DNA of 64,000 nucleotides from Palsa-504 sp963739615 (GCA_963739615.1 CAVUBD010000032.1:166427-230426), one strand, 5' to 3'; counted from the first letter of the stretch, positions 40,294 through 49,687 are shown. Notes: generated by a model from the sequence alone, not told the origin. Translations and numbers: made by a program.

Positions 40294-41127
40294 CTAGACG
40301 AGCACGTCGAGCATCATCGGGGCGGTGGGGTGGCTGCTGCCGCCCGCCGGTCCGGCGGTGAGGGCGAGGCGGTCACCCGAGTGCAGCCCCGACGCGATCA
40401 CCGGGCCGGTCATGGGGCTGCTGCCCGCCCCGAGCATGGCCACCGCCCGGTCGCCGTCCGGGCCGATCAGCCACAGCTCATAGCCGCGGGAGGAGGGCAG
40501 CGTGCGCAGCCCGGCGGCGGTGAACACCAGCGCGTGCCTGGCGTGCGACATCACGATCGTGGCGGTGCCGCCGCCTGCTACCGCCCCGGTCATCATGGTG
40601 GCGTCCCGCGCGGTCAGCACGGCGGCTATCTGCTGGCTGCTGACCTGAGCCTGGTTGAGCTGCTGCCGCATGGTGCCGTTACTGACACCGAACACCACGG
40701 CGGCGCCGAGCACGGCCACCGCGGCCACGGCGCCCGCCGCCACCGCCAGCCGGACCCGCCAGCTCCCCCAGGCCAGCGAGCGGAGCCAGGCGCCGGCCCG
40801 GGCGGGCCCAGCCCTGGCCAGCCCAGCCCTGGCCAGCCCAGCCCTGGCCGACACAGCCCTGGCGGGCCGGCTCCCGGGTTCGGCGTCACTGGTCACGGGC
40901 GGCCGCTGCCTGGTCATGGCCGCCGCCGCCATCACCCGCTCCTTCAGGCCGGAGGGCGGGGTCAGCGCCGTCGCGGTGGCCAGCCGGGCGGTGGCCTCGC
41001 GCAGGCTGGCGATCTCCTGCGTGCACTCCTCGCACCTGGCCAGGTGCGCCTCGAACCGGGCGCGGTCCGGCTCGGAGATGGCGTCCATCGCGTACGCCCC
41101 GGCCAGGGTGTGCGGTTCTCGTTTCAT
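40294..41127 (-). CDS. RskA-type anti-sigma factor
   Basis: The 277-residue protein starts with a zinc-finger anti-sigma domain (HTLAGAYAMDAISEPDRARFEAH, then HLARCEECTQEI with the HxxxCxxC zinc site). One membrane helix follows at about 125-145 (VRLAVAAGAVAAVAVLGAAVVF), then an extracytoplasmic RskA C-domain (GYELWLIGPDG, SSPMTGPVIAS, LALTAGPAGGS). It holds the sigma factor at the membrane until a signal leads to proteolysis. The ATG overlaps the sigma stop (TGATG). A 15-bp tandem repeat gives ARAGL units before the helix. Confidence 0.9.
   Translation of the reverse strand: MKREPHTLAGAYAMDAISEPDRARFEAHLARCEECTQEIASLREATARLATATALTPPSGLKERVMAAAAMTRQRPPVTSDAEPGSRPARAVSARAGLARAGLARAGPARAGAWLRSLAWGSWRVRLAVAAGAVAAVAVLGAAVVFGVSNGTMRQQLNQAQVSSQQIAAVLTARDATMMTGAVAGGGTATIVMSHARHALVFTAAGLRTLPSSRGYELWLIGPDGDRAVAMLGAGSSPMTGPVIASGLHSGDRLALTAGPAGGSSHPTAPMMLDVLV
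40807..40859. repeat. 15-bp tandem repeat in the anti-sigma gene
   Basis: Units CCCAGCCCTGGCCAG at 40807 and 40822 and diverging copies to about 40859. They encode repeated AGLAR in the cytosolic linker just before the membrane helix. Confidence 0.85.
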
Positions 41128-41762
41128 CAGGACACCCCCAGGCAGTCCCGCAGCCGGATCAGCGCGTCCCGCATCCTGGTCTTGATCGTCCCCGTCGGCA
41201 CGCCGAGCAGGCTGGCGACCTGGCCGTAGGTGTAGCCGCCGTAGTAGGCCAGGGTGACCGACTCGCGCTGCAACTCGGTGAGAGAGCCCAGGCAGCGCCG
41301 GACCCGCTCGCGATCAAGGGCCGACTCGACGGCCTCGGCCACCTCGTCATAGGGGATGTCGGCCACCGCGACGCGCAGTTCGCGTTCGGACTCCTTCTGC
41401 ACCGACCTGACCCGGTCCACGGCCCGGCGATGGGCCAGTGTCATCACCCAGGCGGTCGCGCTGCCCCGCCCGGCGTCGAACTTGGACGCGTCGCGCCAGA
41501 CCTCGAGCAGGACCTCCTGAGTGACCTCCTCGGACTGGGCCGGGTCGCGGACGACCCGCCTGACCACGCCGAAGACCGATGCGGCGATCTGCTCGTACAC
41601 CGCATCGAACGCCACCGCGTCACCGTGCGCCACCGACCGGATCTGCGCGCCGAGGTTCCGCTCGGGGACCCCTGGGGCCTCGCAAGGGGGGTCTGGGGGG
41701 ATGGGTCCCCCCAGTCGCGGGGGGTTCCGGGGGGTCGCCCCCCCGGGCAGACACGGCTTCAC
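41127..41762 (-). CDS. SigK-like ECF sigma factor
   Basis: The core protein has ECF regions 2 and 4: GDAVAFDAVYEQIAASVFGVV, RDPAQSEEVTQEVLLEVWRDA, GSATAWVMTLAHRRAVDRVR, then LTELQRESVTLAYYGGYTYGQVA and GTIKTRMRDALIRLRDCLG. The start is unsure. I give GTG 41762, but a GTG at 41840 is also open, and the first 40 residues from either are Pro/Gly-rich and come from a G-rich hairpin region (41693-41714). It is coupled to an RskA-type anti-sigma gene. The divergent molybdoenzyme gene is the probable target, as sigma-K/RskA pairs often neighbour such genes. Confidence 0.85.
   Translation of the reverse strand: MKPCLPGGATPRNPPRLGGPIPPDPPCEAPGVPERNLGAQIRSVAHGDAVAFDAVYEQIAASVFGVVRRVVRDPAQSEEVTQEVLLEVWRDASKFDAGRGSATAWVMTLAHRRAVDRVRSVQKESERELRVAVADIPYDEVAEAVESALDRERVRRCLGSLTELQRESVTLAYYGGYTYGQVASLLGVPTGTIKTRMRDALIRLRDCLGVS
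41693..41714. repeat. G-rich hairpin at the start of the sigma gene
   Basis: Arms CTGGGGGGA and TCCCCCCAG are separated by TGGG. More G6 and C7 runs follow to 41750. The element lies in the N-terminal coding or leader part of the sigma gene and may be a dispersed repeat or an RNA control element. Confidence 0.6.
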
Positions 41763-41857
41763 GATTGCTATTCGTAGCAGGTGCCGTGAGGGTTTGGCAC
41801 CGCGAATAATTCCCGTGGACCGGCAAACCCGCGACGTCACCGCACCGAATAGAGAGC

Positions 41858-43525
41858 ATGAGGAGAAACCGGAGCGCTGGAGACGGCCGCCGCGCGAGGC
41901 TCGGAGCCATCGCCGGGCTGCTGGCCGCCGCCACGGCGCTCGGCGTTGGACAGTTCGTGGCCGGCATCACGGGCGCCAGCGGATCCCCCGTGGTCGCGGT
42001 GGGCGAGCTGCAGATCGACTTCACGCCGCCGTGGCTGAAGAACTTCGCCATCGCCAATTTCGGTTCGAACGACAAGCTCATCCTGGTGAGCGGCATCCTG
42101 GTCGTGATCGCGCTGTTCGCGGCCATCATCGGCGCGGCGGCCACCCGGCGGCTCTGGTACGGCATGGCCGGGCTGGCCGTGTTCGCGGTGGTCGGGCTGA
42201 CCGCGGCCGCGACCCGCCCCACCGCCAGCTTCGCCAGCTTGCTGCCGACCGTGGCCGCGACGGCGGCGGCGGCCGTGGTCCTGCGCATCCTCATTCCGCT
42301 GGCGGGTCCGGCGGCCCGGCGCGATCCGGTCATGTGGACCGCCGACCCGTGGACCGCCGACCCGTGGACCGCGGACCTTGGTGCGGAACCGACGGCCGCG
42401 GAGCCCGCGCATGGCGACCTGGATGAAGCCCGCGAGCCCGGGGAACTGGCGGAGGCGGGCCCGGGGCGCCGGGGCTTCCTGACCGCGAGCGCGGCGACGG
42501 TGGGCATCGCGGCCGGCGCCGGGCTGGCCGGGCGGCTGCTGGCCGAGCGGAGCAGCGTGGCGAGCGCGCAGAGGGCACTGCATATCCCCAAGCCCGCGGT
42601 GTCCACGTCGGCGCTGCCGCCCGGGGTGAACCTCGACATACCTGGCATCTCCTCGTTCGTCACGTCTAACGCGGCTTTCTACCGCGTGGACACGGCGATC
42701 GTGGTGCCGCAGGTCGATCCCGGCAGCTGGCAGCTGCGGATCCACGGCATGGTCGGCAGGGAGATCACGATCAGCTTCGACGAGCTGATCAAGCGGCCGC
42801 TGATCGAGGACTACATCACCTTGTGCTGCGTGTCCAACCCGGTCGAGGGCCCTTACATCGGCAACGCGCTTTGGCTGGGAGCCAGCCTGCGCAGCCTGCT
42901 GCGCGAGGCCGGGATCAAGGCCGGGGCGGACCAGCTGATGTGCACGTCGGTGGACGGCTTCACCTCGGGCACGCCGGTGCAGACGGTCATGGACGGCCGG
43001 GACGCCCTGCTCGCGGTGGCCATGAACGGCACGGCGCTGCCGGTGGCGCACGGCTTCCCGGCCCGGATGGTCGTGCCCGGCCTCTACGGCTACGTATCCG
43101 CGACCAAGTGGGTGACGGACATCAACGTGACCACGTTCGCGGGCAACTACGCCTACTGGGCTCAGCGCGGCTGGTCGCAGCAGGCGCCCATCAAGACCGA
43201 ATGCCGGATCGACGTGCCGAACGGCGCGAACCAGATCCGGGCGGGCCGGACGGCGATCGCCGGCGTGGCCTGGGCCCAGCACAAGGGCATCGACGCCGTG
43301 CACGTGCGGGTCGACCAGGGGCCGTGGAACCAGGCCACGCTGGCCGCGGTGCCCGGCATCGACTCCTGGCGGCAGTGGACGTGGGACTGGGACGCCACCG
43401 GCGGGAACCACGTAATCGAGGCCCGGGCCACCGACGCGACCGGTTACACCCAGACGAGCCTTAACGCCCAGCCGGAACCGAACGGGGCCAGCGGTTACCC
43501 GACGGTGACCGTCACGGTCGCCTGA
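41858..43525 (+). CDS. Membrane-anchored sulfite oxidase-like molybdopterin enzyme
   Basis: The 555-residue protein has four membrane helices at about 15-150, a twin-arginine-like segment (GRRGFLTASAATVGIAAGAG near 205) and a sulfite oxidase fold. YITLCCVSNPVEGPYIGNALW carries the molybdenum-ligand cysteine, DGFTSGTPVQTVMDGRDALLA and PVAHGFPARMVVPGLYGY follow, and an Ig-like dimerisation domain ends the protein (WAQHKGIDAVHVRVDQ). It should oxidise or reduce a small oxo-compound outside the membrane. It is divergent from the sigma gene across about 95 bp. A 15-bp tandem repeat gives WTADP units before the Tat-like segment. Confidence 0.88.
   Translation: MRRNRSAGDGRRARLGAIAGLLAAATALGVGQFVAGITGASGSPVVAVGELQIDFTPPWLKNFAIANFGSNDKLILVSGILVVIALFAAIIGAAATRRLWYGMAGLAVFAVVGLTAAATRPTASFASLLPTVAATAAAAVVLRILIPLAGPAARRDPVMWTADPWTADPWTADLGAEPTAAEPAHGDLDEAREPGELAEAGPGRRGFLTASAATVGIAAGAGLAGRLLAERSSVASAQRALHIPKPAVSTSALPPGVNLDIPGISSFVTSNAAFYRVDTAIVVPQVDPGSWQLRIHGMVGREITISFDELIKRPLIEDYITLCCVSNPVEGPYIGNALWLGASLRSLLREAGIKAGADQLMCTSVDGFTSGTPVQTVMDGRDALLAVAMNGTALPVAHGFPARMVVPGLYGYVSATKWVTDINVTTFAGNYAYWAQRGWSQQAPIKTECRIDVPNGANQIRAGRTAIAGVAWAQHKGIDAVHVRVDQGPWNQATLAAVPGIDSWRQWTWDWDATGGNHVIEARATDATGYTQTSLNAQPEPNGASGYPTVTVTVA
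42334..42377. repeat. 15-bp tandem repeat in the molybdoenzyme gene
   Basis: Copies of GTGGACCGCCGACCC at 42334 and 42349, plus a variant copy to 42377, encoding WTADP repeats in the cytosolic linker between the membrane part and the catalytic domain. Confidence 0.9.
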
Positions 43526-43638
43526 GCGGACCGGGGCCTGGGCCAAGCGGGCCCAGTTGGCCGGGGCTGGAGTGTTTCGGGCGGCGCCAGGCGGTTAGGT
43601 CTGTCCTAGAGATGCGCTTCTCAACGTAAGGCGGGCCG

Positions 43639-44160
43639 ATGACAATTCCGATGGGCAGTGAGGAACCGCCGGAGACCCCGCGCCGGGTCGACGCGAGGCA
43701 GCTCTGGTCAGGCGGCGCGGCCACCGCGGTCGTGGCGGCGCTGATCGCGCTGGTCGGCATCCTGGTATGCCGGTGGCTGTTCAAGATCCCGATCCTGGCC
43801 CCGCAGCGGGACGGCGCCTGGGGGAACGCCTCCACGGCGGGATACGTGGTCTCGTCGGCCGCGATCGCGCTGTTCGCGACCGGGCTCATGCACCTGCTCC
43901 TGCTCTTCACGCCGCGGCCGCGCACGTTCTTCAGCTGGATCGTCGGGCTCGCCACGGTGATCGCGGTGGTGTACCCGTTCAGCACCACGGCCCCGGTGTC
44001 CCAGAAGGTCGCCACGGCCCTGGTCAACCTGGCGCTCGGTGTTGCCATCGGGACCCTGATCAGCGGGGTCTCCATCCGCGCGGCGCGGCCCCGGGTGAGC
44101 GGCGGATATCAGCAGCCCAACTACCGGCCGTCGCGGACGCCTGATAACGGCTATCGCTGA
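43639..44160 (+). CDS. DUF6069-family four-helix membrane protein
   Basis: This 173-residue protein has four membrane helices (about 27-47, 70-92, 100-118, 128-148) with a charged N-terminus and a polar tail (GGYQQPNYRPSRTP). The pattern, with a small soluble loop FKIPILAPQRDGAWGNAST after helix one and TPRPRTFFSWIVGLATVIAVV, matches actinobacterial DUF6069. The function is unknown. It follows the molybdoenzyme by 113 bp on the same strand. Confidence 0.8.
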   Translation: MTIPMGSEEPPETPRRVDARQLWSGGAATAVVAALIALVGILVCRWLFKIPILAPQRDGAWGNASTAGYVVSSAAIALFATGLMHLLLLFTPRPRTFFSWIVGLATVIAVVYPFSTTAPVSQKVATALVNLALGVAIGTLISGVSIRAARPRVSGGYQQPNYRPSRTPDNGYR

Positions 44161-44500
44161 CGCACCGGCTCCGGACCATTCCACCTGGCGGCTTGGCGGC
44201 CGGTCACGGTGGCTCGACCTTGACGGCCCCGTCCACTATCTCGATTTCGGCGGCCCGGCGCAGGGCCCGCTCATCGTCGGCGTGCACGGGCTCGGCGGGG
44301 CCGCCGTCAACTGGTCGGCCATCGCGCCGCTCCTGACGGGACGATACCGGCTGCTGGCCCCGGACCCCACCCGGCGTGGTCGGTGGCCGTCCTGCCCGGC
44401 ATCGGCCATGTGCCGATGCTCGAGACGCCGCACGAGACGGCCCGGCTGATCACCGAATGGATGGAGTCTGGCGCAGGCGAGCACCCAGGCCGGCCGCCTG
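44141..44500 (+). pseudogene. Alpha/beta hydrolase with a large internal deletion
   Basis: The first part reads VHYLDFGGPAQGPLIVGVHG then LGGAAVNWSAIAPLLTGRYR, the opening strand and oxyanion HG motif of alpha/beta hydrolases. At about 44370 the frame changes and continues with AWSVAVLPGIGHVPMLETPHETARLI, the C-terminal catalytic histidine region (GHVPMLE). The nucleophile serine and lid, about 180 residues, are gone, and the join is out of frame. It overlaps the end of the DUF6069 gene. This is a clear deletion relic. Confidence 0.75.
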
Positions 44501-44645
44501 CATGACATCGAGCAGTTCGCCGCGAGCAGGTACTTGTTCCCGCGGTTCCCTGGCGCCTGCCCGGGGGCCAGATGGTTAGCTAAGGAAATGAAATGACGGT
44601 AGGCCGCTGTTGACCTTTGTACGGGACGAGTGAGGTGGGGCGGTT

Positions 44646-46775
44646 TTGCTGTCAAGGAGGACAGGGCACACGACTGGGACGAACGCCCCCGCATACGGGT
44701 GGCTGAGGCGGCTGGCGGGTTATTGCTGGCTTCATCGGCGAAGTGTTCTCATCTCGCTCGGCGGGGCTTTGGTGGCCACCGTGGCGACCGCCGCGATCCC
44801 GCTGGTCCAGCGGCGGATCATCGACAACGTGATCGTGACCCACCAGCTGTCGATCTGGCCGCTGGCCGGCTTGCTGATCGCCGCCGCCGCGGTGAACTTC
44901 GGCGGCATCTACCTGCGGCGCTACTACGGCGGCCGGCTCTCCCTCGACGTGCAGCACCAGATGCGCACCGAGCTGTTCGACTCGCTGTCGCGCCTCGACG
45001 GCAAGCGCCAGGACGAGATCCACACCGGGCAGCTGGTCGGCCGGTCCATCTCCGACCTGAACATGGTGCAGGGCATCTTGTCGATGGTGCCGATCACGCT
45101 CGGCAACCTCGCCTTGTTCGTCTTGTCCATCGCCATCATGGTGGTGCTCTCCCCAGTGCTGACGATCGTGACCTTCGCGGTCGCGCCGGCGCTGTGGATG
45201 ATCGCGCTGGCGTCACGGCGCAGGCTGTTCCCGGCGAGCTGGCACGCGCAGCAGCAGTCCGGCGACGTAGCCGGCATCGTCGACGAGGCGATCGGCGGCG
45301 TGCGCGTGGTCAAGGGCTTCGGGCAGGAGGAGCAGGAGCAGGAGCGGCTGGAAGAGGCGAGCACTCACCTGTTCGCGTCCCGGCTGCGCATGATCCGGCT
45401 GACGGCCAGGTACAACCCGGCCCTGACGGCCATCCCGTCACTGGGCATGGTCGGCGTGCTCGCGCTCGGCGGGTGGCTGGCCATCCACGGCTCGATCACC
45501 CTCGGCACGTTCCTCGCGTTCTCGGCCTACCTGGCCCAGATGAGCGGCCCGGTCCGCACCCTGACCATGATGGTCACCATCGGCCAGGAGGCGCGGGCCA
45601 GCGTGGTCCGGGTGTTCGACATCATCGACTCGCGCCCGGCGATCACCGACGCGCCGGATGCGATCGAGCTGCCGCCGGACGCGAGCGGGGTCAGCTTCGA
45701 CGACGTCCGGTTCGGCTACGTGCCGTCGCAGCCGGTGCTGCGCGGCCTCTCGCTCCGCGTCGAGCCCGGCGAGACGGTCGCCGTGGTCGGCGCGTCCGGG
45801 TCCGGCAAGTCCACCATCGCGCTGCTGCTCCCCCGCTTCTACGACCCGCAGGGCGGCTCGGTCAGCATCGGCGGGCATAACGTCACCAACGTGACGCGCG
45901 GCTCGCTCCGGGCCGCGATCGGCCTGGTCATGGAGGACAGTTTCCTGTTCTCCGACACCGTGCGCGCCAACATCGCCTACGGCCGCCCGGACGCGACCGC
46001 CGAGCAGGTCATCGCCGCGGCCAAGGCGGCGCAGGCCCATGAGTTCATCGTCAGGCTGCCGAAGGGCTACGACACCGTGGTCGGGGAACAGGGCCTCACG
46101 CTCTCCGGCGGCCAGCGGCAGCGGGTGGCCCTGGCCCGGGCCCTGGTCACCGACCCGCGGCTGCTGGTGCTCGACGACGCGACCTCGGCCATCGACCCGC
46201 GGCTGGAGGCGGAGATCCACGCCGCGCTGCGCGAGGTGATGCGGGGACGCACCACGCTGATCATCGCGCACCGCAGGTCGACGCTGAACCTGGCCGACCG
46301 GATCGTGGTGCTCGACCAGGGCCGGGTCGCCGACAGCGGTACCTTCGCGGAGCTTGACGAGCGCTGCCCGCTGTTCCGGCAGCTCATCACCGGCGAGGAG
46401 CCGGCGGACGGGTCCGCTACGCCGGCTTCGCGCCTGGTCCGGCCGCGCCCGGGCCGCACCGTGGAGGACGTGCTCGACGGGCGGGCGCTGGCCGCGGCCG
46501 GGGGCGGGGCTCGCGGGGGCGGTGGCGGCCAGGGCATCAGCCGCCTCGGCGGGGCAGGCGGCCGGGGTGCGATGGGGCGCAGCCGGGCCGGCGGCGCCGG
46601 GGGCGCCAACGTCAGCGGCACGTTCGCCAGCCTGCCGCCGTCGCCCGAACTGCTCGCCCAGATCGGCGCGCTTCCGCCGGCCAAGGACGAGCCGGACGTG
46701 CCGCTCGACCGGGCCGGGCCGGCGACACGCATTTCACGCTGCGCAGGCTGCTGCGGCCGCTCGCGGCCGCGCTGA
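44646..46775 (+). CDS. ABC exporter, first transmembrane-ATPase half
   Basis: The earliest in-frame start is TTG 44646 (GAGG upstream). The 709-residue product has six membrane helices then an ATPase: Walker A VGASGSGKSTIALLLPRFYD, signature LTLSGGQRQRVALARAL, Walker B LLVLDDATSAIDP and switch TLIIAHRRSTL. After the ATPase comes a Gly/Arg-rich linker of about 90 residues and a sequence (PLDRAGPATRISR) that leaves the family. The adjacent frame carries the second half without a proper start. I think this was one fused protein of about 1270 residues with a one-base loss near 46722. If real, the first half could still act as half of a dimer. Confidence 0.85.
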   Translation: MLSRRTGHTTGTNAPAYGWLRRLAGYCWLHRRSVLISLGGALVATVATAAIPLVQRRIIDNVIVTHQLSIWPLAGLLIAAAAVNFGGIYLRRYYGGRLSLDVQHQMRTELFDSLSRLDGKRQDEIHTGQLVGRSISDLNMVQGILSMVPITLGNLALFVLSIAIMVVLSPVLTIVTFAVAPALWMIALASRRRLFPASWHAQQQSGDVAGIVDEAIGGVRVVKGFGQEEQEQERLEEASTHLFASRLRMIRLTARYNPALTAIPSLGMVGVLALGGWLAIHGSITLGTFLAFSAYLAQMSGPVRTLTMMVTIGQEARASVVRVFDIIDSRPAITDAPDAIELPPDASGVSFDDVRFGYVPSQPVLRGLSLRVEPGETVAVVGASGSGKSTIALLLPRFYDPQGGSVSIGGHNVTNVTRGSLRAAIGLVMEDSFLFSDTVRANIAYGRPDATAEQVIAAAKAAQAHEFIVRLPKGYDTVVGEQGLTLSGGQRQRVALARALVTDPRLLVLDDATSAIDPRLEAEIHAALREVMRGRTTLIIAHRRSTLNLADRIVVLDQGRVADSGTFAELDERCPLFRQLITGEEPADGSATPASRLVRPRPGRTVEDVLDGRALAAAGGGARGGGGGQGISRLGGAGGRGAMGRSRAGGAGGANVSGTFASLPPSPELLAQIGALPPAKDEPDVPLDRAGPATRISRCAGCCGRSRPR

Positions 46776-46807
46776 TCATCGGGCTGATCCTGGACGGCCT
46801 GGACGCG

Positions 46808-48460
46808 GTGGCCGGGCTCGCGCTCCCCGCCCTGGTCAGGAACGGCATCGACCACGGCGTGCAGGCCAAGGTCTTCCACGCGATCGTCGTGGTCTCCCTC
46901 ATCGGCCTGGCCATCGTGCTGGCCAACTGGGTCATCAACATCGCCGAGACGATGGTGGTCGGGCGGAACGGCGAACGGCTGCTGTTCACGCTCCGGGTCA
47001 AGCTCTTCGCCCAGCTGCAGCGCCTCGGCCTCGACTTCTACGAGCGCGAGATGTCCGGCCGGATCATGACCAGGATGACCACCGACGTGGACGCGCTGTC
47101 CTCGTTCCTGCAGACCGGGCTCGTCACCATGGTCAGCTCGGTGCTGACCTGCTTCGGGGTGCTGGCCGCGCTGCTCATCATCAACCTCACCCTGGGCCTG
47201 GCGGTCCTGTGCATCTTCCCTGTGCTGGTCGCCGCGACGCTGGTATTCCGGTCCAAGTCGGCCAGGGCCTACGCCGAGTCCAGGGAAAAGGTGGCCGCGG
47301 TCAACGCCGACTTCGCCGAGAACGTGGCCGGCCTGCGGGTCACCCAGGCGTTCCGCCGCGAGCAGGTCAACCGGGACCGGTTCGGCCGGCGCAGCCAGGC
47401 CTTCCTGGTACCCCGGCTGCGGGCCCAGCGCTACATCGCGATCTACTTCCCGTTCGTGCAGACCCTGTCCACCGTCGCGGGCGCGGTCGTCCTGGTCCTG
47501 GCCACCGGCGAGATGCGCAACGGCACCCTCACCGCGGGCGCGCTTATCGCCTACCTGCTCTACATCAACATGGTCTTCTCCCCCGTCCAGCAGCTTTCCC
47601 AGGTCTTCGACGGCTACCAGCAGGCCATGGTCGGGCTCCGCCGGATCACCGACCTGCTCAGGCTCCGCACCTCCACCCCGCCCGCCGCCGCCCCGGTCGT
47701 CGCGGGCAGGCTGGACGGCCGCATCGAGCTCCGCGACGTGGACTTCAGCTACACCAACACCGACGCCGACGCGCTGTCCGGGATCAACCTGACGATCGAG
47801 CCCGGCGAGACCGTCGCCCTCGTCGGCCAGACCGGCGCGGGCAAGTCCACGCTGGTCAAGCTCGTCGCGCGGTTCTACGACGCGACCAGCGGCGCGGTCC
47901 TGGTCGACGGCACCGACGTCCGCGACTACGACCTGGCCAGCTACCGGCACCGCCTGGGCGTCGTCCCGCAGGAGTCGTACCTGTTCGCGGGCACGGTCCG
48001 GGACTCGATCGCGTACGCCAGGCCGGACGCCACCGACGCCGACGTGGAGGCCGCCGCCCGCGCGACCGGCGCGCACGACATGATCATGCAGCTGTCCGGC
48101 GGCTACGACCACGAGGTCTCCGAACGAGGCCGCAACCTGTCGGCCGGCCAGCGCCAGCTCATCGCCCTCGCCCGCGCGCAGCTGGCCGACCCCGCCATCT
48201 TGCTGCTCGACGAGGCAACCGCCGCGCTCGACCTGGCCGCGGAGGCCGCGGTGAACCACGCCATCGGCCAGCTGACCGCGGCGCGCACCACCATCGTGGT
48301 CGCGCACCGGCTCACCACCGCCTCGCAGGCGGACCGGATCGTGGTCCTGGACGCCGGCGGCATCGCCGAGACGGGCAGCCACGAGGACCTGCTCGCCGCG
48401 CGGAGCACCTACGCCGCCCTGTGGGACGCCTTCACGGGCGAATCCGAGCTGGTGGCCTAG
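46808..48460 (+). CDS. ABC exporter, second transmembrane-ATPase half
   Basis: The nearest start codon, GTG 46808, lies inside the first membrane helix. The homologous frame begins further up with THFTLRRLLRPLAAALIIG (from about 46726). So the true N-terminus must come from the preceding frame. The half has six helices (RNGIDHGVQAKVFHAIVVV) and an ATPase: Walker A VGQTGAGKSTLVKLVARFYD, signature LSAGQRQLIALARAQL, Walker B ILLLDEATAALDL and switch TIVVAHRLTTASQADR. Heterodimeric or fused exporters of this group move drugs, lipids or peptides. The fusion view explains the missing start. Confidence 0.85.
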   Translation: MAGLALPALVRNGIDHGVQAKVFHAIVVVSLIGLAIVLANWVINIAETMVVGRNGERLLFTLRVKLFAQLQRLGLDFYEREMSGRIMTRMTTDVDALSSFLQTGLVTMVSSVLTCFGVLAALLIINLTLGLAVLCIFPVLVAATLVFRSKSARAYAESREKVAAVNADFAENVAGLRVTQAFRREQVNRDRFGRRSQAFLVPRLRAQRYIAIYFPFVQTLSTVAGAVVLVLATGEMRNGTLTAGALIAYLLYINMVFSPVQQLSQVFDGYQQAMVGLRRITDLLRLRTSTPPAAAPVVAGRLDGRIELRDVDFSYTNTDADALSGINLTIEPGETVALVGQTGAGKSTLVKLVARFYDATSGAVLVDGTDVRDYDLASYRHRLGVVPQESYLFAGTVRDSIAYARPDATDADVEAAARATGAHDMIMQLSGGYDHEVSERGRNLSAGQRQLIALARAQLADPAILLLDEATAALDLAAEAAVNHAIGQLTAARTTIVVAHRLTTASQADRIVVLDAGGIAETGSHEDLLAARSTYAALWDAFTGESELVA

Positions 48461-48541
48461 GACGGGAGGCGAGACAGGGTGCGGGGGGCAAGCACCGGTG
48501 CCCGTTCGGCATAATGCCTGTGACCTTGACGGGGTGAGGCG

Positions 48542-49648
48542 ATGTACCGGCTGCTTTACCGGGTGGTGCTACGGCGGGTGCCGGCCGAGGCGGCGCACCG
48601 GGCCGGGTTCGGGCTGATCCGGCTGGCGGCGGCGGTGCCGGGGGCGGCGCGGGCGCTGCGGCGGTGGCTCGGGCCGCGCGATCCGGTGCTGCGGGTGCGG
48701 GCGCTCGGGCTCGACTTTCCCGGGCCGCTCGGGCTGGCGGCCGGGTTCGACAAGGACGCGCGCGGGACGGCCGGGCTTGGCGCGCTCGGGTTCGGCTTCA
48801 TCGAGGTCGGCACGGTGACCGCGCGCCCTCAGCCGGGGAACGAGCAGCCGCGGATGTTCCGGCTGGCAGCGGACCGGGCGCTGGTCAACCGGATGGGGTT
48901 CAACAACGAGGGGGCGGCCGCGGCCGCGGCCCGGCTGCGCGGGCGGCCCCGGTCATCGGCGGGGTCGCTGGTCGTGGGGGTCAACATCGGCAAGACCAAG
49001 CTGGCACCGGACGATGAGGCCGCCGCGGACTACGCGGCCAGCGCGCGGGCGGTGGCCGGCGTCGCCAACTACGTCGTGGTCAACGTCAGCTCGCCGAACA
49101 CGCCGGGGCTGCGCGACCTGCAGGCCGCGGACCGCCTCAGGCCGGTGCTGGTGGCGGTGCGCTCGGCACTGGACGCTTCCGCCGCGGATCGGCGGGTGCC
49201 GCTGCTGGTGAAGATCGCGCCCGACCTCGCCGACGCGGACGTCAACGCGGTCGCCGACCTAGCCCTCGAGCTCGGGCTCGACGGGATCATCGCCACCAAC
49301 ACCACCATCTCCCGCGCCGGACTGGTCAGCCCGGCGGCCGAGGTGGCGGCCGCGGGGGCCGGCGGCCTGTCCGGGGCACCGCTGCGAGACCGGGCACTCG
49401 CGGTGCTGGTCCGGCTGCGGGCCCGCGCCGGGGACCGGCTCGTGCTCATCGCGGCCGGCGGGATCGAGACCCCGGATGACGCCTGGGCCCGGCTGCGGGC
49501 CGGCGCCACGCTGGTCCAGGCCTACACCGGGTTCATCTACGGCGGGCCGCTGTGGCCCAGGCGCATGCACGCGGGGCTGGCCCGGCGGACGCGGGCGGAG
49601 GGATTGTCCTCGATCGCGGACGTGAGCTCGATGGCAGACGCCAGCTGA
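48542..49648 (+). CDS. pyrD: Quinone-dependent dihydroorotate dehydrogenase (class 2)
   Basis: The 368-residue protein is a class 2 DHODH. An amphipathic N-terminal helix (MYRLLYRVVLRRVPAEAAHR) carries the membrane association. The FMN barrel has GLAAGFDKDARGTAGLGALG, EVGTVTARPQPGNEQPRMFR, NRMGFNNEGA, VVGVNIGKTK, NYVVVNVSSPNTPGLRDLQ (with the catalytic serine) and VQAYTGFIYGGP. It oxidises dihydroorotate to orotate in pyrimidine synthesis and passes electrons to menaquinone. The gene follows the ABC exporter at 81 bp. A weak hairpin downstream (49688-49713) may end the transcript. Confidence 0.93.
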   Translation: MYRLLYRVVLRRVPAEAAHRAGFGLIRLAAAVPGAARALRRWLGPRDPVLRVRALGLDFPGPLGLAAGFDKDARGTAGLGALGFGFIEVGTVTARPQPGNEQPRMFRLAADRALVNRMGFNNEGAAAAAARLRGRPRSSAGSLVVGVNIGKTKLAPDDEAAADYAASARAVAGVANYVVVNVSSPNTPGLRDLQAADRLRPVLVAVRSALDASAADRRVPLLVKIAPDLADADVNAVADLALELGLDGIIATNTTISRAGLVSPAAEVAAAGAGGLSGAPLRDRALAVLVRLRARAGDRLVLIAAGGIETPDDAWARLRAGATLVQAYTGFIYGGPLWPRRMHAGLARRTRAEGLSSIADVSSMADAS

Positions 49649-49687
49649 GCACCGGCCGTCCCTATAGTAGACTGACGTCATAGCGCC

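Noticed and set aside
39930..40361. Plus-strand frames of up to 143 codons below the anti-sigma gene
   Set aside because: Pro/Arg/Ala-rich shadows with poor codon bias and overlap with the anti-sigma gene.
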